Origin: Kluyvera cryocrescens NBRC 102467
GTDB taxonomy: Bacteria > Pseudomonadota > Gammaproteobacteria > Enterobacterales > Enterobacteriaceae
Length of the DNA: 64,000 bases
Reading direction: 5' to 3'
Assembly: GCF_001571285.1 (NCBI RefSeq)
Contig: NZ_BCTM01000023.1
Span: forward strand, 31,192-95,191
Every line of letters begins with the position of its first letter. Positions within the stretch are counted from its first letter, which is position 1. Below are positions 17,689-30,181 of the stretch, piece by piece. The translations under genes and the position numbers were made by a program. The notes below the pieces were generated by a model. The model ran no database searches and was not told the DNA's origin. It worked only from the letters and a program-made list of their open reading frames with translations.

Positions 17689-19530
17689 TTAACGCAACAC
17701 CATCAACAGCGCCAGGACAACCACGGCACCAATGCTCATCGACGCAACATACCAGCGCAGGTATCCGTTCTCGCTCATCACCAGGCCTTTGCCTGCAAAG
17801 CGGGAGAGAATGGCTGGAATGTTCATCAGCGCATTGAGCGGGTCGCTCTTCAGCAGCCAGGCAATGCCCAGGAACGGCTTAACGAACACTTTGTCGTACA
17901 GCCAGTCGAAGCCCCAAGCGTTATACCACCAGGTGCCCAGCAGGCGGCCCGGCGCGCTATTAGCGATAGAGGTCACCAGCGTACGTTTGCCCAGCCACAG
18001 CCACGCTGCAATCAGGATGCCGGCAATAGCTACCACCCCGGAGGTGATTTCCAGCGTCAGCACGCGACCGTGCTCAAGCTCGGTGGTGGCTGGCAGTACG
18101 CCATGCAGCGGTGGCACAATCATCGCGCCGATAAAGGTCGACAGCACCATCAGCACAATCAGCGGCAGGTGGTGGGTAATCCCCTTCCCTGCGTGGGCGT
18201 GAATCTGCTCTTTCCCGTGGAAGACGATGAAGATCATACGGAAGGTATACAGGGAGGTCATGAATGCACCGACCAAACCGGCAACCATCAGATTGATATG
18301 ACCGTTTGCCATTGCACCCGCAAGGATTTCATCTTTACTGAAGAAGCCTGCGGTAATCAGCGGCAGCGCGGACAGCGCGGCACCACCGACCAGGAAGCAG
18401 GCATACACCAGCGGAATCGACTTACGCAGGCCGCCCATCTTGAAGATGTTCTGTTCGTGGTGGCAGGCAAGGATGACCGAGCCGGATGCCAGGAACAGCA
18501 GCGCTTTGAAGAATGCGTGAGTCATCAGGTGGAAAATCGCCGCATCCCACGCCTGTACGCCCAGCGCCAGGAACATGTAACCAATCTGGCTCATGGTGGA
18601 GTACGCCAGAACGCGTTTGATGTCGGTCTGGACCAGCGCGGCAAAGCCTGCCAGCACCAGCGTAATCGCCCCAACAATCCCAACCAGATGCAGCACTTCC
18701 GGCGTCAGCAGGAACAGGCCATGAGTACGGGCAATCAGGTAGACGCCGGCGGTAACCATGGTAGCCGCGTGGATCAGCGCTGAAACCGGCGTTGGGCCCG
18801 CCATCGCATCCGCAAGCCAGGTCTGCAACGGCAGCTGCGCGGATTTACCGACCGCACCGCCCAACAGCATCAGGGTTGCCCACATCAGCATGTCATTACC
18901 TGCGGCGAAGTGCGCCGGCGCCAGTTCAACCATTTCGCGGAAGTTCAGCGTGCCCAGCTCGTTGTAGAGAATGAACAGCGCGAACGCCAGGAAGACGTCA
19001 CCGACACGAGTCACCACGAAGGCTTTCATTGCCGCCGCGCCATTCTTCGGATCGGTGTAGTAGAAACCGATCAGCAGATAGGAGCACAGGCCCACGCCTT
19101 CCCAGCCGAGATACATCAGCAGCAGGTTATCCGCCAGTACCAGCACCACCATGCTCGCGATGAACAGGTTGGTGTAGGCGAAGAAGCGGGAGTAGCCCTC
19201 TTCCCCACGCATGTACCAGGAAGCAAACATGTGGATCAGGAAGCCGACGCCGGTGACCACGGAGAGCATGGTCAACGACAGGCCGTCCAGCACCAGGTTG
19301 AAGCCGATGTTGAAATCACCGACCGACATCCAGGTCCACAGCGGCTGGCTAAATGCCTGTTTGCCGTTGGCGAAGAAATCCATGCCGACGAACGCGGTGA
19401 CCAGCGCTGACAGACCAATCGATCCCATACCAATGGTCGCGGACAGGTTTTCAGACCAGCGGCCGCGGGAGAAGGCCAGCAGGACAAAGCCGATTAATGG
19501 AAAAATAATGGTTAAGGCAAGCATGTTCAT
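17689..19530 (-). CDS. nuoL: NADH-quinone oxidoreductase subunit L
   Basis: The largest membrane subunit of complex I, 613 residues, at the far end of the membrane arm, with a C-terminal lateral helix. Glu144 ([14 protein letters not shown]) and Lys229 ([15 protein letters not shown]) are conserved. The start overlaps the nuoK stop by four bases (ATGA), which points to translational coupling. Confidence 0.97.
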   Translation of the reverse strand: MNMLALTIIFPLIGFVLLAFSRGRWSENLSATIGMGSIGLSALVTAFVGMDFFANGKQAFSQPLWTWMSVGDFNIGFNLVLDGLSLTMLSVVTGVGFLIHMFASWYMRGEEGYSRFFAYTNLFIASMVVLVLADNLLLMYLGWEGVGLCSYLLIGFYYTDPKNGAAAMKAFVVTRVGDVFLAFALFILYNELGTLNFREMVELAPAHFAAGNDMLMWATLMLLGGAVGKSAQLPLQTWLADAMAGPTPVSALIHAATMVTAGVYLIARTHGLFLLTPEVLHLVGIVGAITLVLAGFAALVQTDIKRVLAYSTMSQIGYMFLALGVQAWDAAIFHLMTHAFFKALLFLASGSVILACHHEQNIFKMGGLRKSIPLVYACFLVGGAALSALPLITAGFFSKDEILAGAMANGHINLMVAGLVGAFMTSLYTFRMIFIVFHGKEQIHAHAGKGITHHLPLIVLMVLSTFIGAMIVPPLHGVLPATTELEHGRVLTLEITSGVVAIAGILIAAWLWLGKRTLVTSIANSAPGRLLGTWWYNAWGFDWLYDKVFVKPFLGIAWLLKSDPLNALMNIPAILSRFAGKGLVMSENGYLRWYVASMSIGAVVVLALLMVLR

Positions 19531-19829
19531 CCGCGCAACTCACTTACTGAATCGATGTTCAGGTTCTGGCGGCGACGATGGAGCTGCAGCAGCAGCGCCA
19601 GGCCAATACTCGCTTCCGCAGCCGCAAGAGTAATGGCTAGGATATACATCACCTGACCATCGGTCTGGCCCCAATAGCTGCCGGCGACCACGAAGGCCAG
19701 CGCGGCGGCGTTAATCATGATTTCCAACCCAATCAGCATAAACAGCAGATTGCGACGGATAACCAGACCGGTCAAACCGAGAACGAAGAGGATCGCGGCG
19801 AGGATCAGTCCATGGGTTAAGGGGATCAT
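19527..19829 (-). CDS. nuoK: NADH-quinone oxidoreductase subunit K
   Basis: A 100-residue, three-helix subunit of the membrane arm. The two buried glutamates used in proton transfer are at positions 36 (LIGLEIMIN) and 72 ([11 protein letters not shown]). It overlaps both nuoJ and nuoL by four bases. Confidence 0.97.
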   Translation of the reverse strand: MIPLTHGLILAAILFVLGLTGLVIRRNLLFMLIGLEIMINAAALAFVVAGSYWGQTDGQVMYILAITLAAAEASIGLALLLQLHRRRQNLNIDSVSELRG

Positions 19830-20380
19830 GCGTGCTCCTCCGTTTTTCTTTTCGCGCTATCACCGGCGCGATTGCTCAGCACCTCGCCCGCGCGGTCTTC
19901 ACGGCCGAGGTGGAAGGCAACCACCAGACCCGCCAGCAGCAGCATTGACGCCAGCTCAACCGCCAGAACGTATGGCCCGAACAGCGCAATACCGACTTCT
20001 TTCGCGCTAATTGCGTTACCGTCGATACCCTGGTCGTTAATGCCGAGGATGGCATACACCATTACCGCCAGCAGCACGGCGGAAAGAATCGCCGGACCAA
20101 TCCAGATTTGCGGCTTCAGCCACTGACGTTCCTGGGCAATTTCAGCACCGCCCAGGTTCAGCATCATCACCACGAACACGAACAGCACCATGATGGCGCC
20201 CGCATAGACGATGATCTCCAGCGCACCGGCGAAGTACGCGCCCAGCGAGAAGAACACCCCGGCAATTGCCAGCAGCGAGATGATTAAGTACAGCAGTGCG
20301 TGTACCGGATTAGTGTGCGTAATCACTCGCAGCGTCGCGAGGACAGCAACAAGGCCACAGATATAAAAAGCGAATTCCAT
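19826..20380 (-). CDS. nuoJ: NADH-quinone oxidoreductase subunit J
   Basis: A 184-residue membrane subunit of complex I with five helices. The third helix carries the conserved [20 protein letters not shown] region, linked to coupling. It overlaps nuoK by four bases and lies 11 bp after nuoI. Confidence 0.97.
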   Translation of the reverse strand: MEFAFYICGLVAVLATLRVITHTNPVHALLYLIISLLAIAGVFFSLGAYFAGALEIIVYAGAIMVLFVFVVMMLNLGGAEIAQERQWLKPQIWIGPAILSAVLLAVMVYAILGINDQGIDGNAISAKEVGIALFGPYVLAVELASMLLLAGLVVAFHLGREDRAGEVLSNRAGDSAKRKTEEHA

Positions 20381-20391
20381 TGCCCCTCTCC

Positions 20392-20934
20392 TTACGGTAA
20401 CAGGCTCTTGACGTCGATAGGCTTGGCTTCGTTCTCTGCTTCGCCCTTATCTTTGCCGTCGATTGCCATACCCGCCATCCGGTAGAAGTTATATTCCGGG
20501 TATTTGCCCGGACCGGAAATCAGCAGATCCTCTTTTTCGTACACCAGGTCCTGACGCTTGTATTCACCCAGTTCAAAGTCCGGGGTCAACTGAATCGCCG
20601 TGGTTGGGCACGCTTCTTCACACAGCCCGCAGAAAATGCAGCGCGAGAAGTTAATACGGAAAAACTCCGGATACCAGCGGCCATCTTTGGTCTCTGCTTT
20701 TTGCAAAGAGATACAGCCCACCGGGCAGGCTACCGCGCACAGGTTACAGGCTACGCAGCGCTCATCGCCGTCCGGGTCGCGCGTCAGCACGATACGGCCA
20801 CGATAGCGAGGCGGCAGGTAAACCGGCTCTTCCGGGTACATTTGCGTTTCACGTTTAGCGAACGCATGCAGGCCGATCATCCAGATACTGCGTACCTGGG
20901 TACCGAAACCTACGATAATATCTTTTAAGGTCAT
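20392..20934 (-). CDS. nuoI: NADH-quinone oxidoreductase subunit I
   Basis: A 180-residue ferredoxin-like subunit carrying clusters N6a and N6b. The two motifs [15 protein letters not shown] and [12 protein letters not shown] are intact. I chose the ATG at 20934 ([11 protein letters not shown]), which gives the usual 180 residues; the frame stays open upstream to 21015 but that part overlaps nuoH. Confidence 0.97.
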   Translation of the reverse strand: MTLKDIIVGFGTQVRSIWMIGLHAFAKRETQMYPEEPVYLPPRYRGRIVLTRDPDGDERCVACNLCAVACPVGCISLQKAETKDGRWYPEFFRINFSRCIFCGLCEEACPTTAIQLTPDFELGEYKRQDLVYEKEDLLISGPGKYPEYNFYRMAGMAIDGKDKGEAENEAKPIDVKSLLP

Positions 20935-20948
20935 GGTCTCATCGCCCC

Positions 20949-21926
20949 TTATGGCTGCTGCCAGAGAATGACAGCCGCCGTTACCAGCAAGTTGATTAGC
21001 GTCAGCGGCAGGCACACTTTCCAGCCGAAGGACATTACCTGGTCATAACGCGGACGCGGTAATGAGGCGCGAATCAAAATGAACATCATCATGAAGAATG
21101 CCGTTTTAATGGCGAACCAGATGAATGGTGGTAAGAACGGGCCTTGCCAGCCGCCGAAGAACAGCGTCACGATCAGCGCCGACACGGTAACAATACCGAT
21201 GTACTCACCGACGAAGAACAGACCGAACTTCATGCCGGAATATTCAATGTGGTAGCCATCGGCCAGCTCCTGCTCTGCTTCCGGTTGGTCAAACGGGTGA
21301 CGGTGACAAACCGCCACACCCGCAATCGCAAAGGTCACAAAGCCGAAGAACTGAGGAATGACGTTCCACAGGTGTTCCTGGTTGTTAACGATGTCGGTCA
21401 TGTTAAATGAACCGGCCTGCGCCACAACGCCCATCAGGGAGAGACCAAGGAACACTTCGTAGCTCAGCGTTTGCGCGGAAGCACGCATCGCCCCCAGCAG
21501 GGAGTATTTGTTGTTGCTCGACCAGCCGGCGAACAGCACCGCGTACACCGCCAGACCCGCCATCATCAGGAAGAACAGGATCCCGATATTGAGGTCTGCA
21601 ACCACCCAGCTTGGGCTAACCGGCACAATAGCAAAGGCCAGCAGCAGCGAGGTGAAGGCGATAACCGGTGCCAGGGTAAAGATCATGCGGTCCGAGAATT
21701 TCGGGATCCAGTCCTCTTTGAAGAACATTTTGATCATGTCGGCCACCAGCTGGAGCGAACCGCCCCAGCCGACACGGTTTGGCCCGTAGCGGTTCTGGAA
21801 CAGGCCCAGCAGGCGACGTTCGCCGAAGCTCATGAACGCACCACAGGTGACGACCACCAGCAGGATGACCACGGCTTTGATGATGCTAATCAGGATCTCA
21901 ATCAGATCCGGCGTTAACCAACTCAT
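20949..21926 (-). CDS. nuoH: NADH-quinone oxidoreductase subunit H
   Basis: A 325-residue membrane subunit next to the quinone site, with eight helices. Typical segments are [20 protein letters not shown] and the charged loop [20 protein letters not shown]. Its ATG overlaps the nuoG stop by four bases. Confidence 0.97.
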   Translation of the reverse strand: MSWLTPDLIEILISIIKAVVILLVVVTCGAFMSFGERRLLGLFQNRYGPNRVGWGGSLQLVADMIKMFFKEDWIPKFSDRMIFTLAPVIAFTSLLLAFAIVPVSPSWVVADLNIGILFFLMMAGLAVYAVLFAGWSSNNKYSLLGAMRASAQTLSYEVFLGLSLMGVVAQAGSFNMTDIVNNQEHLWNVIPQFFGFVTFAIAGVAVCHRHPFDQPEAEQELADGYHIEYSGMKFGLFFVGEYIGIVTVSALIVTLFFGGWQGPFLPPFIWFAIKTAFFMMMFILIRASLPRPRYDQVMSFGWKVCLPLTLINLLVTAAVILWQQP

Positions 21927-24649
21927 TGCTGTGCCTCCTGCAGATTTTCAAGACGCGCGCCCGCCAGTACAGGAGCAATGCCCGGCATGCCCATCGGCAA
22001 ACCAACCTGCCCTGCCACCAGTCCGCTGGAAATCACCAGCGGCAGCGTGACCGTCTGACCGTCGTAGCTAAGCGCCATCTTCGCACCCGCATTCACGCCA
22101 AGCGCCGCGGCATCTGCCGGGTTGAGCTTGAGGTAAGGCTGCGGCATACGCGTCTGGAATACCGGCGCGCGCTGCGACATTTCGTCGCTGCCGAACAGGT
22201 GGTAGTACGGTGCCACGCGCCATTTGCCCGCTTCCGCCTGGAAGCTTGCCGGTACGGTGGTGAAATAATCCAGACCGTTTTCCGACGCTTCGATCAAACG
22301 CACGCCCGGGTCACCGTGACGCAGTTTACCGCCCACTTCAGCCTGGAACTTGTTCCATGCCTGCGGGGAGTTCCAGCCTGGAGCCCAGGCAAATGGGATC
22401 TGCGAACGCGGTGCGTCCGGCTGGTTGTTCCCTTCCATCGAGAAGGCGAACATGGTGTCTTTATCCTGCGGCTGACGCGGTTCGTGCACGCTGATATTGG
22501 CGCGCATTGCCGTACGACCGCTGTAGCGGTGCGGTTCGCGCGCCAGTTTCTGACCGCGAATCCGGAACGACGCATCCGGAGCCGCATCTTTAATGCCGGC
22601 CAACTGCGGCAGTGCTGCAACGGCGGCATCAATCACGTGATCCAACTGAGTCCAGTCAACCTGACGGTTTTCCAGGGTGCTATGCAGCGAGTGCAGCCAG
22701 CGCCAGCTTTCCAGCATGATGGTTTTGCTGTCGTAGTAGCTTGGGTCATAAACCTGGAAGAAGCGCTGCGCGCGACCTTCATTGTTAATCACCGTACCGT
22801 CGCTTTCCGCAAAGCTTGCTGCCGACAGCACCAGATGCGCATGGTCCATAATCGCCGTGCGCTGATGGTCGATGACCATCACCAGCGGTGCTTTATCCAA
22901 CGCAGCATTCACGCGGCTGGCGGAAGCATGGCGGTGCAGATCGTTTTCCAGCACGATAACCGCATCGGCACTACCGCTTTCCAGTTCGTCCAACGCTTCA
23001 TCGAGTGAACCGCCGCCAATCATGCCGAGACCGACGCTGTTCACCGCGCGGGCAATCATCGTCACGCCAACGTCTGAACCACGAGCCTTCAGCGCTTTTG
23101 CCACGTTCGCCGCTGCCTGAATCACTTCGGCGCTACCGGCATTTGTACCGGAAACAATCAGTGGTTTCTTCGCCCCGGAAAGTGCCTGAACGATAACGTC
23201 AATTTTGCCCTGCAGATCGCGATCAATGCCGTCAACTGCCGGTGCACTGTTATCCAGCGCGTGCGCAATTGCGAAGCCTAAACGCGCCTGATCTTCTACC
23301 GGTGCGCGATAGGTCCACGCGGCGATATCATCCAGACGGGTGTCGTCAACGTTGGTCACGAACAGCGGGTGTTTGGCACGCTGGCCGATGTTGAGGATTG
23401 CCGCAATCTGCCAGTCAGCCACTTTCTGGGCCGCCGCCATTTCGCGCGCTTTACCTTTCACCGCCTGGCGAACCGCCAGCGCAACGCGAGCACCGGTCTG
23501 AGTAATGTCTTCACCCAGCACCAGCACCGCATCGTAAGATTCGATATCACGCAGTGCAGGCGTATGGATGCCGCCTTCGCGCAGCACTTTCAGCGCCAGC
23601 TGCAGACGTTCCTGTTCACCTTTGGCGATACCGGTGTAGAAGTTATCCGCACCCACCAGTTCACGCAGCGCGAAGTTGCTCTCTACGCTCGCACGTGGAG
23701 AACCAATACCAATCACTTTCTTCGACTGACGCAGAATATCTGCCGCACCCTGCATCGCCTGTTCGGCGTTGAGGGTGATCAGATCGTCACCGCGACGTTG
23801 CACCGGCTGACGCGGACGGTCTTTCAGGTTCACGTAGCCATAGCCGAAACGACCGCGGTCGCAGAGGAAGTAGTGGTTAACGGTACCGTTGTAACGGTTT
23901 TCGATACGACGCAGTTCACCGTAGCGCTCACCTGGGCTGGTGTTACAGCCAATGGAGCACTGCTGGCAGATGCTTGGCGCAAACTGCATGTCCCACTTAC
24001 GGTTGTAGCGCTCGGAGTGCGTTTTATCGGTAAATACGCCGGTCGGACAGATTTCGACCAGGTTACCGGAGAATTCGCTTTCCAGCGTACCGTCTTCCGG
24101 ACGACCGAAGTAAACGTTGTCATGCGCGCCGTACACACCCAGATCGGTGCCGTCCGCGTAATCTTTGTAATAACGCACGCAGCGGTAGCAGGCGATGCAG
24201 CGGTTCATTTCGTGAGAGATGAACGGCCCCAGATCCTGGTTGCGGTGGGTACGCTTAGTAAAGCGATAACGACGGAAGCTATGACCGGTCATGACGGTCA
24301 TATCCTGCAGGTGGCAGTTGCCGCCCTCTTCACAGACCGGACAATCGTGCGGGTGGTTGGTCATCAACCACTCCACTACGCTTTCGCGGAACTGTTTTGC
24401 TTCTTCGTCATCAATAGAAATAAAGGTGCCGTCAGATGCCGGAGTCATACAGGACATCACCAGGCGACCACGCGTGTCTTCCGCGTTTTGATATTGCTTC
24501 ACCGCACACTGGCGGCAAGCACCGACGCTGCCTAGCGCCGGGTGCCAGCAAAAGTATGGAATATCAAGGCCATGAGAGAGACATGCCTGCAGCAGGTTGT
24601 CCGCCCCATTAACCTCGTATTCTTTGCCGTCTACATGAATCGTAGCCAT
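21923..24649 (-). CDS. nuoG: NADH-quinone oxidoreductase subunit G
   Basis: A 908-residue peripheral subunit carrying several iron-sulfur clusters. In order: a 2Fe-2S domain ([15 protein letters not shown]), the His-containing [14 protein letters not shown] motif, CIACYRC, and the N7-type CQQCSIGC followed by a molybdopterin-oxidoreductase-like domain without an active metal site. It lies 32 bp after nuoF and overlaps nuoH. Confidence 0.97.
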   Translation of the reverse strand: MATIHVDGKEYEVNGADNLLQACLSHGLDIPYFCWHPALGSVGACRQCAVKQYQNAEDTRGRLVMSCMTPASDGTFISIDDEEAKQFRESVVEWLMTNHPHDCPVCEEGGNCHLQDMTVMTGHSFRRYRFTKRTHRNQDLGPFISHEMNRCIACYRCVRYYKDYADGTDLGVYGAHDNVYFGRPEDGTLESEFSGNLVEICPTGVFTDKTHSERYNRKWDMQFAPSICQQCSIGCNTSPGERYGELRRIENRYNGTVNHYFLCDRGRFGYGYVNLKDRPRQPVQRRGDDLITLNAEQAMQGAADILRQSKKVIGIGSPRASVESNFALRELVGADNFYTGIAKGEQERLQLALKVLREGGIHTPALRDIESYDAVLVLGEDITQTGARVALAVRQAVKGKAREMAAAQKVADWQIAAILNIGQRAKHPLFVTNVDDTRLDDIAAWTYRAPVEDQARLGFAIAHALDNSAPAVDGIDRDLQGKIDVIVQALSGAKKPLIVSGTNAGSAEVIQAAANVAKALKARGSDVGVTMIARAVNSVGLGMIGGGSLDEALDELESGSADAVIVLENDLHRHASASRVNAALDKAPLVMVIDHQRTAIMDHAHLVLSAASFAESDGTVINNEGRAQRFFQVYDPSYYDSKTIMLESWRWLHSLHSTLENRQVDWTQLDHVIDAAVAALPQLAGIKDAAPDASFRIRGQKLAREPHRYSGRTAMRANISVHEPRQPQDKDTMFAFSMEGNNQPDAPRSQIPFAWAPGWNSPQAWNKFQAEVGGKLRHGDPGVRLIEASENGLDYFTTVPASFQAEAGKWRVAPYYHLFGSDEMSQRAPVFQTRMPQPYLKLNPADAAALGVNAGAKMALSYDGQTVTLPLVISSGLVAGQVGLPMGMPGIAPVLAGARLENLQEAQQ

Positions 24650-24681
24650 TAGCGTGCTTCCAAAATAAATAAATCTTTAGA

Positions 24682-26019
24682 TTACCAGCGCGTCTTAAGC
24701 AGGTTCGGCTGAATCCCATGAATAGCGTGGGTGTTGCTGAACTGCTGCTTAATGCCTGCCTCGAATTCGTCGCGGAAATATTTAATTGCGCTCTGCAGCG
24801 GTTCTACCGCGCCAGGCGCATGCGCGCAGAAGGTTTTACCCGGCCCCAGGAATCGACACAGTTGCTCAAGTGTCTCGATATCGCCAGGCTGGCCTTCACC
24901 CCGCTCAAGGGCGCGCAGAATTTTCACGCTCCACGGCAGACCGTCGCGGCACGGTGTACACCAGCCACAGGACTCGCGGGCGAAGAACTCTTCCAGGTTA
25001 CGCACCAGGCCGACCATGCCAATTTCATGGTCAACGGCCATCGCCAGTGCGGTCCCCAGACGGCTACCCGCTTTACCGATACTTTCAAATTCCATCGGCA
25101 GGTCAAGGTGCGCTTCGGTCAGGAAGTCAGTTCCCGCACCACCCGGCTGCCAGGCTTTAAATTTCAGGCCATCGCGCATGCCGCCCGCGTAATCTTCAAG
25201 GATTTCACGTGCGGTAGTGCCAAACGGCAGCTCCCACAGGCCCGGATTTTTCACGCGGCCGGAGAAGCCCATCAGCTTAGTACCGGCGTCTTTGCTGGTA
25301 GAAATGTTCTGATACCACTCAACGCCGTTAGCCAGAATCGCCGGGACGTTACACAGGGTTTCCACGTTGTTGACGCAGGTCGGTTTGCCCCATACGCCGG
25401 AGCTTGCCGGGAACGGTGGCTTCGAACGCGGGTTAGCGCGGCGACCTTCGAGGGAGTTAATCAGCGCGGTCTCTTCACCGCAGATGTAACGCCCTGCCCC
25501 GGTGTGCACGAACAGTTCGAAATCGAACCCGGTGCCCATGATATTTTTGCCAAGCAGGCCCGCTTCGGTGGCTTCCGCAATGGCGCGGCGCAGATGCACA
25601 GCCGCTTCAATGTATTCACCGCGCAGGAAGATGTAACCACGGTACGCTTTCAGCGCAAACGCAGAAATCAGCATACCTTCCACCAGCAGGTGCGGTAGCT
25701 GTTCCATCAGTAAACGGTCTTTGTAGGTGCCCGGCTCCATTTCATCGGCGTTACACAGCAGGTAACGGATGTTCATGGATTCGTCTTTCGGCATCAGGCT
25801 CCACTTCAGACCGGTGGAAAAGCCCGCGCCGCCGCGCCCTTTCAGGCCAGCGTCTTTTACCTGGTTGACGATTTCGTCCGGTGCCAGCCCGGTCAGCGCT
25901 TTACGCGCCCCCTCATAGCCGTTTTTGCTACGGTATTCGTCCAGCCATACCGGCTGTTTGTCATCACGCAGGCGCCAGGTCAGCGGATGCGTTTCGGGAG
26001 TACGGATCACGGTTTTCAT
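24682..26019 (-). CDS. nuoF: NADH-quinone oxidoreductase subunit F
   Basis: A 445-residue NADH- and FMN-binding subunit. It shows the glycine-rich [19 protein letters not shown] loop for nucleotides, the [14 protein letters not shown] segment, and the N3 cluster cysteines ([12 protein letters not shown], then TFCAHAPGA). Its ATG shares one base with the nuoE stop (TAATG), so translation is probably coupled. Confidence 0.97.
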   Translation of the reverse strand: MKTVIRTPETHPLTWRLRDDKQPVWLDEYRSKNGYEGARKALTGLAPDEIVNQVKDAGLKGRGGAGFSTGLKWSLMPKDESMNIRYLLCNADEMEPGTYKDRLLMEQLPHLLVEGMLISAFALKAYRGYIFLRGEYIEAAVHLRRAIAEATEAGLLGKNIMGTGFDFELFVHTGAGRYICGEETALINSLEGRRANPRSKPPFPASSGVWGKPTCVNNVETLCNVPAILANGVEWYQNISTSKDAGTKLMGFSGRVKNPGLWELPFGTTAREILEDYAGGMRDGLKFKAWQPGGAGTDFLTEAHLDLPMEFESIGKAGSRLGTALAMAVDHEIGMVGLVRNLEEFFARESCGWCTPCRDGLPWSVKILRALERGEGQPGDIETLEQLCRFLGPGKTFCAHAPGAVEPLQSAIKYFRDEFEAGIKQQFSNTHAIHGIQPNLLKTRW

Positions 26020-26519
26020 TATTTATACCGCTCCAGTAGGTCAGGAATGCCTTCCGGGGTCAGATGCGAGTGAGTGTCCTCATCGATCATCATGCTCGGC
26101 CCTTTATCGCAGTTCCCCAGACAACAGGTCGGCAGCAGCGTAAAGCGACCGTCGAAAGTCGTCTGCCCCGGTTTGATGTCGAGTTTTTTCTCAAGTGCTG
26201 CCTGAATGCCCTGGTAGCCATTGATGTGGCACACAACGCTGTCGCAATAGCGGATCACGTGGCGGCCAACAGGCTGGCGGAAAATCTGGCTGTAGAAGGT
26301 CGCAACGCCTTCAACATCGCTTGCCGGGATATCCAGTAAGCCGGCGATCGCATGGATCGCGCCGTCCGGCACCCAGCCGCGCTGCTTCTGAACGATCTTC
26401 AGCGCTTCAATGGACGCCGCACGCGGGTCTTCGTAGTGGTGCTTCTCGTGCTCAATGGCTTCACGCTCTACTGCACTCAGCTCAAAGGCCTCGGATTGTG
26501 GTTGTTGATTTTCGTGCAT
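26019..26519 (-). CDS. nuoE: NADH-quinone oxidoreductase subunit E
   Basis: A 166-residue thioredoxin-like subunit holding the 2Fe-2S cluster N1a. The four ligands lie in [14 protein letters not shown] and [13 protein letters not shown]. It is 2 bp after nuoC. Confidence 0.97.
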   Translation of the reverse strand: MHENQQPQSEAFELSAVEREAIEHEKHHYEDPRAASIEALKIVQKQRGWVPDGAIHAIAGLLDIPASDVEGVATFYSQIFRQPVGRHVIRYCDSVVCHINGYQGIQAALEKKLDIKPGQTTFDGRFTLLPTCCLGNCDKGPSMMIDEDTHSHLTPEGIPDLLERYK

Positions 26520-26521
26520 AA

Positions 26522-28327
26522 TTAGCGGTCCACGTCTGACATAACAAAATCGATACTACCCAGGTGAACGATCAGATCGGACACCAGGCTGCCGCGTACC
26601 GCGACCGGGATCTGCTGCAGGTGCGCATAGCTCGGCGTACGAATACGAGTACGGTAGCTCATGGTGCTGCCGTCGCTGGTCAGGTAGTAACTGTTAATAC
26701 CCTTGGTTGCTTCCACCATCTGGAACGATTCCTGCGCCGGCATAACCGGGCCCCAGGAAACCTGCAGGAAGTGGGTGATCAGGGTTTCGATATGCTGCAG
26801 CGTGCGCTCTTTCGGCGGCGGCGTCGTCAGCGGGTGATCCGCTTTGAACGGGCCTTCCGGCATGTTCTTGAGACATTGCTCAAGGATGCGCAGGCTCTGA
26901 CGCAGCTCTTCCACTTTCAGCATCACGCGGGTATAGCAGTCGGATACACCACCGCCAACCGGGACTTCGAAGTCGAAGTTTTGGTAGCCAGAGTACGGAC
27001 GCGATTTACGCACGTCGAAATCAACACCGGTCGCACGCAGCGCGGCACCGGTACAACCCCAGTCCAGAGCTTCTTTCTTACCGTAGGCGGCAACGCCCTG
27101 CGAACGGCCTTTCAGAATGGTGTTACGCAGCGCGGCTTTCTCGTAGGAATCCAGACGTTTCGGCATCCAGTCGAGGAAATCACGCAGCAGCTTGTCCCAG
27201 CCGCGCGGCAGATCGTGCGCCACACCGCCGATACGGAACCAGGCCGGGTGCATACGGAAACCGGTAATCGCTTCAACCACGTCATAGATTTTCTGACGGT
27301 CGGTAAAGGCGAAGAAGACCGGGGTCATCGCGCCGACGTCCTGAATAAACGTCGAGATGTACAGCAGGTGGCTGTTGATACGGAACAGTTCAGAGAGCAT
27401 GACGCGGATGACATCAACGCGCTCAGGAACGGTGATCCCCGCCAGCTTTTCGACCGCCAGCACGTAAGGCATTTCGTTCACGCAGCCGCCGAGGTATTCG
27501 ATACGGTCGGTGTACGGAATGTAGCTATGCCAGGACTGACGCTCGCCCATCTTCTCAGCGCCACGGTGGTGGTAGCCGATGTCCGGTACGCAGTCGACAA
27601 TCTCTTCGCCGTCCAGCTGCAGGACGATACGGAATGCACCGTGGGAAGATGGGTGGTTAGGACCGAGGTTCAGGAACATGAAGTCCTCGTTCTCGGTGCT
27701 ACGCTTCATGCCCCAGTCTTCTGGTTTGAAGGTCAGCGCTTCCATTTCCAGATCCTGCTTGGCTTTAGTCAGCTCAAACGGGTCGAATTCGGTGGCGCGC
27801 GCCGGGTAGTCTTTACGCAGCGGGTGGCCTTCCCAGGTCGGCGGCATCAGCAGACGCGTCAGGTGCGGGTGGCCATTGAAGGTGATGCCAAACATCTCCC
27901 AGGTTTCACGCTCGTACCAGTTGGCGTTCGGGAAAAGTTTAGTGATAGTCGGCACATTCAGATCGTTTTCAGACAACGCCACCTTGAGCATAATGTCGCG
28001 GTTGCGGTCCATTGAGATCAGGTGATAGAAAACGGAAAAGTCCGCGGCAGGTAATCCATCGCGGTGAGTGCGCAGACGTTCGTCCATGCCGTGCAGGTCG
28101 AACATCATGACGTAAGGTTTCGGCAGCTTCTTCAGGAAATCAATAATTTCCAGCAGCTGTTCGCGCTTAACCCATACGACAGGTACCCCGGTGCGGGTGG
28201 CCTGAACGGTAAATGCATCCGGCCCAAAACGGTTGCGCAGTTCGCCGATGACCGGATCATCAAGGTGATCGCGGGTTTGCCATGCGGCTACTTCTTGCGC
28301 GGTTAAATCGGTCATATTGTTCACCAT
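26522..28327 (-). CDS. nuoC: NADH-quinone oxidoreductase fused subunit C/D
   Basis: A 601-residue fusion of NuoC (about 1-190, 30-kDa-subunit type, ending with GHPLRKDYP) and NuoD (about 210-601, 49-kDa type, [14 protein letters not shown] and the C-terminal [11 protein letters not shown]). NuoD forms most of the quinone-binding pocket. This fusion is normal in enterobacteria. A second ATG four codons in (MTDLTAQE) could also be the start. Confidence 0.97.
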   Translation of the reverse strand: MVNNMTDLTAQEVAAWQTRDHLDDPVIGELRNRFGPDAFTVQATRTGVPVVWVKREQLLEIIDFLKKLPKPYVMMFDLHGMDERLRTHRDGLPAADFSVFYHLISMDRNRDIMLKVALSENDLNVPTITKLFPNANWYERETWEMFGITFNGHPHLTRLLMPPTWEGHPLRKDYPARATEFDPFELTKAKQDLEMEALTFKPEDWGMKRSTENEDFMFLNLGPNHPSSHGAFRIVLQLDGEEIVDCVPDIGYHHRGAEKMGERQSWHSYIPYTDRIEYLGGCVNEMPYVLAVEKLAGITVPERVDVIRVMLSELFRINSHLLYISTFIQDVGAMTPVFFAFTDRQKIYDVVEAITGFRMHPAWFRIGGVAHDLPRGWDKLLRDFLDWMPKRLDSYEKAALRNTILKGRSQGVAAYGKKEALDWGCTGAALRATGVDFDVRKSRPYSGYQNFDFEVPVGGGVSDCYTRVMLKVEELRQSLRILEQCLKNMPEGPFKADHPLTTPPPKERTLQHIETLITHFLQVSWGPVMPAQESFQMVEATKGINSYYLTSDGSTMSYRTRIRTPSYAHLQQIPVAVRGSLVSDLIVHLGSIDFVMSDVDR

Positions 28328-28419
28328 TGCAAAAGGTCCGTGGTGACTGCCGGGCGTGGCTTCGCGCTGTTGTATATTGATTTGCGAAGTAAAAGTATGC
28401 CACCGCCCGCAGGCGCAAA

Positions 28420-29094
28420 TTAAATCTCGTCTGGAGAGCGGAGATTCGTCACAGCAATACGTTCGCCGCGTTTACGCTCGCGTTCCGACTGCATGTTGGC
28501 GCGATAAACGCCCTGGTCGCCAACCACCCACGAGAGCGGGCGACGTTCTTTACCAATCGATTCCTGCAGCAGCATCAGCGCCTGCATATAGGCTTCCGGG
28601 CGCGGAGGGCAGCCTGGAATGTAGACATCGACAGGAATAAACTTATCGACACCCTGCACAACGGAGTAGATATCGTACATGCCGCCGGAGTTGGCACAGG
28701 CGCCCATGGAGATAACCCACTTCGGCTCCAGCATCTGGTCATAAAGACGCTGAATAACCGGTGCCATTTTGGTAAAGCAGGTACCGGCTACCACCATCAG
28801 GTCGGCCTGACGCGGGGATGCACGCAGTACTTCTGCCCCAAAACGCGCAACGTCATGCACCGCAGTGAATGACGTCACCATTTCAACGTAGCAGCAAGAA
28901 AGGCCGAAGTTGTATGGCCAGATAGAGTTCTTACGACCCCAGTTGACCATGTCATGCAGCGCGTGTTCGAGTTTCCCCATATACACGCTTTTATTCACCT
29001 CTTGCTCAAGGGGATCGGTCACAATCTCCTGTTTTTGCAGGGGGTAACGGTCGTTCTCACCGTTAGGATCTATGCGGGTGAGCGTATAATCCAT
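28420..29094 (-). CDS. nuoB: NADH-quinone oxidoreductase subunit B
   Basis: A 224-residue subunit carrying cluster N2, the last electron carrier before quinone. The ligands are the adjacent cysteines in [17 protein letters not shown] and [11 protein letters not shown] few extra residues (EHALH) follow MGKL compared with my memory of E. coli NuoB; I associate this with Klebsiella. It is 15 bp after nuoA and 92 bp before nuoC. Confidence 0.97.
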   Translation of the reverse strand: MDYTLTRIDPNGENDRYPLQKQEIVTDPLEQEVNKSVYMGKLEHALHDMVNWGRKNSIWPYNFGLSCCYVEMVTSFTAVHDVARFGAEVLRASPRQADLMVVAGTCFTKMAPVIQRLYDQMLEPKWVISMGACANSGGMYDIYSVVQGVDKFIPVDVYIPGCPPRPEAYMQALMLLQESIGKERRPLSWVVGDQGVYRANMQSERERKRGERIAVTNLRSPDEI

Positions 29095-29109
29095 CTTATT
29101 GCCTCGCTT

Positions 29110-29556
29110 TTACTGCGTATTACGGTTAGTGACGCTGTCGGATTCCGGATTTACCAACGTGCGGCGAGAACGCGCAGGCGTCCAATCAAGCGCGCCAATA
29201 CGAACGAGGTAAACCAGACCGGCCAGCAGCACAAATATGAAAATGGCGGCCTCAATAAAGCCAACCCAGCCGCTTTCGCGAATGGAGGTTGACCAGGCGT
29301 AAAGGTAAAGCGCTTCCACGTCGAAGATGACGAAGAACATAGCGACCAGGTAAAACTTAGCCGACAGGCGCAGACGAGCGGTACCAACGGAATCGATACC
29401 AGACTCAAACGGGGTGTTTTTGCTTCTTGCGCGCGCGCGACCACCAAGGTACCAGCCGCCGATTAACATCAGGCAGCAAAGGCCAATGGCAATGATCAGA
29501 AAGATAGCGAATGCCCAGTGATGAGCGATGATTTCAGTGGATGTTGACATACGCAT
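29110..29556 (-). CDS. nuoA: NADH-quinone oxidoreductase subunit A
   Basis: The first gene of the nuo operon, 148 residues with three helices. The conserved loop [19 protein letters not shown] and the segment [14 protein letters not shown] mark it clearly. The long AT-rich region upstream, up to lrhA, holds the operon promoter. Confidence 0.97.
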   Translation of the reverse strand: MRMSTSTEIIAHHWAFAIFLIIAIGLCCLMLIGGWYLGGRARARSKNTPFESGIDSVGTARLRLSAKFYLVAMFFVIFDVEALYLYAWSTSIRESGWVGFIEAAIFIFVLLAGLVYLVRIGALDWTPARSRRTLVNPESDSVTNRNTQ

Positions 29557-30181
29557 TGCTTAACCAAATAGGTAGCATTACCACCTCTGCTCTTACCGGC
29601 AGATGGCCGCTACATGATTCATGGGGAGGATTAAAAAACCTACAAACAGCCCAATTCAAAACATAGACCGCAAAATGTTGAGGTTTTTTACTCCTTTCTA
29701 TAACCTTTTGTCAACTTTAACAAAAGTTTCCTCACATTAATTTACATCAAAAGCATTTCATTAACATTACGTGCCCTTTGATTCGATTCGCTTCAGCCGA
29801 CCTTACGGTTTACCTGCTGTTGAATCGTGTCCGTTTTGTAGCAATAACAAGAATTACCCACCTAGTTTGACAGGATTCTCTAATGATTCCTTCCCCCATT
29901 GAGGAGTATTTTCTTGATCTAAGACACGCTTTTGTTAATTCGACCAGTAAAACGGCAACAATCTATCCGTTTTTTTAACATTAGCAGGAGATGTGAGTTT
30001 GCGAATGATGATATCGCATTAGCGTCACGGATTAATTCTAATTACATGATTACTATCACATTTAAAGATTTAATTTTTGAATCGCCCCGTAAAAGCGCAA
30101 AAAAAGAACCGCAAACTGATTTTTCTTCGTCTACGATTCTTTTTTGCACTTACATTTTGTTACTACATTTCGGTCAAAATG
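29557..30181. promoter_or_regulatory. nuo operon promoter region (lrhA-nuoA spacer)
   Basis: 625 bp of AT-rich DNA between lrhA and nuoA, both on the minus strand. By analogy with E. coli it should hold the nuo promoters and sites for ArcA, NarL, IHF and LrhA. From the sequence alone I can point only to a minus-strand TTGACA followed closely by TATAGA near 29695-29720, too tightly spaced to be a normal pair. A small open frame lies inside on the plus strand (29883-29978). Confidence 0.55.
29883..29978 (+). CDS. candidate 31-residue small protein
   Basis: An ATG preceded by AGGA at a good distance (seven bases) opens a 31-codon frame starting MIPSPIEEYFLDLRHAF and ending at TAA. It runs opposite to nuoA and lrhA inside the nuo regulatory region. 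It has no recognisable domain. Coding status is uncertain; the start context is the only real support. Confidence 0.22.
   Translation: MIPSPIEEYFLDLRHAFVNSTSKTATIYPFF

Noticed and set aside
17617..18783. A 388-codon frame antisense to nuoL
   Set aside because: A shadow of nuoL, rich in His, Gln and Arg as expected from reversed hydrophobic codons.
23369..24535. A 388-codon frame antisense to nuoG
   Set aside because: Lies entirely within the conserved nuoG coding sequence, with no independent start signal.
26564..28015. A 483-codon frame antisense to nuoC
   Set aside because: Its composition mirrors the GC-rich codons of nuoCD; it has no domain and no ribosome site, and nuoCD is certain.
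26522..28327. NuoC-NuoD fusion as a novelty
   Set aside because: The fusion is the normal state in Enterobacterales.
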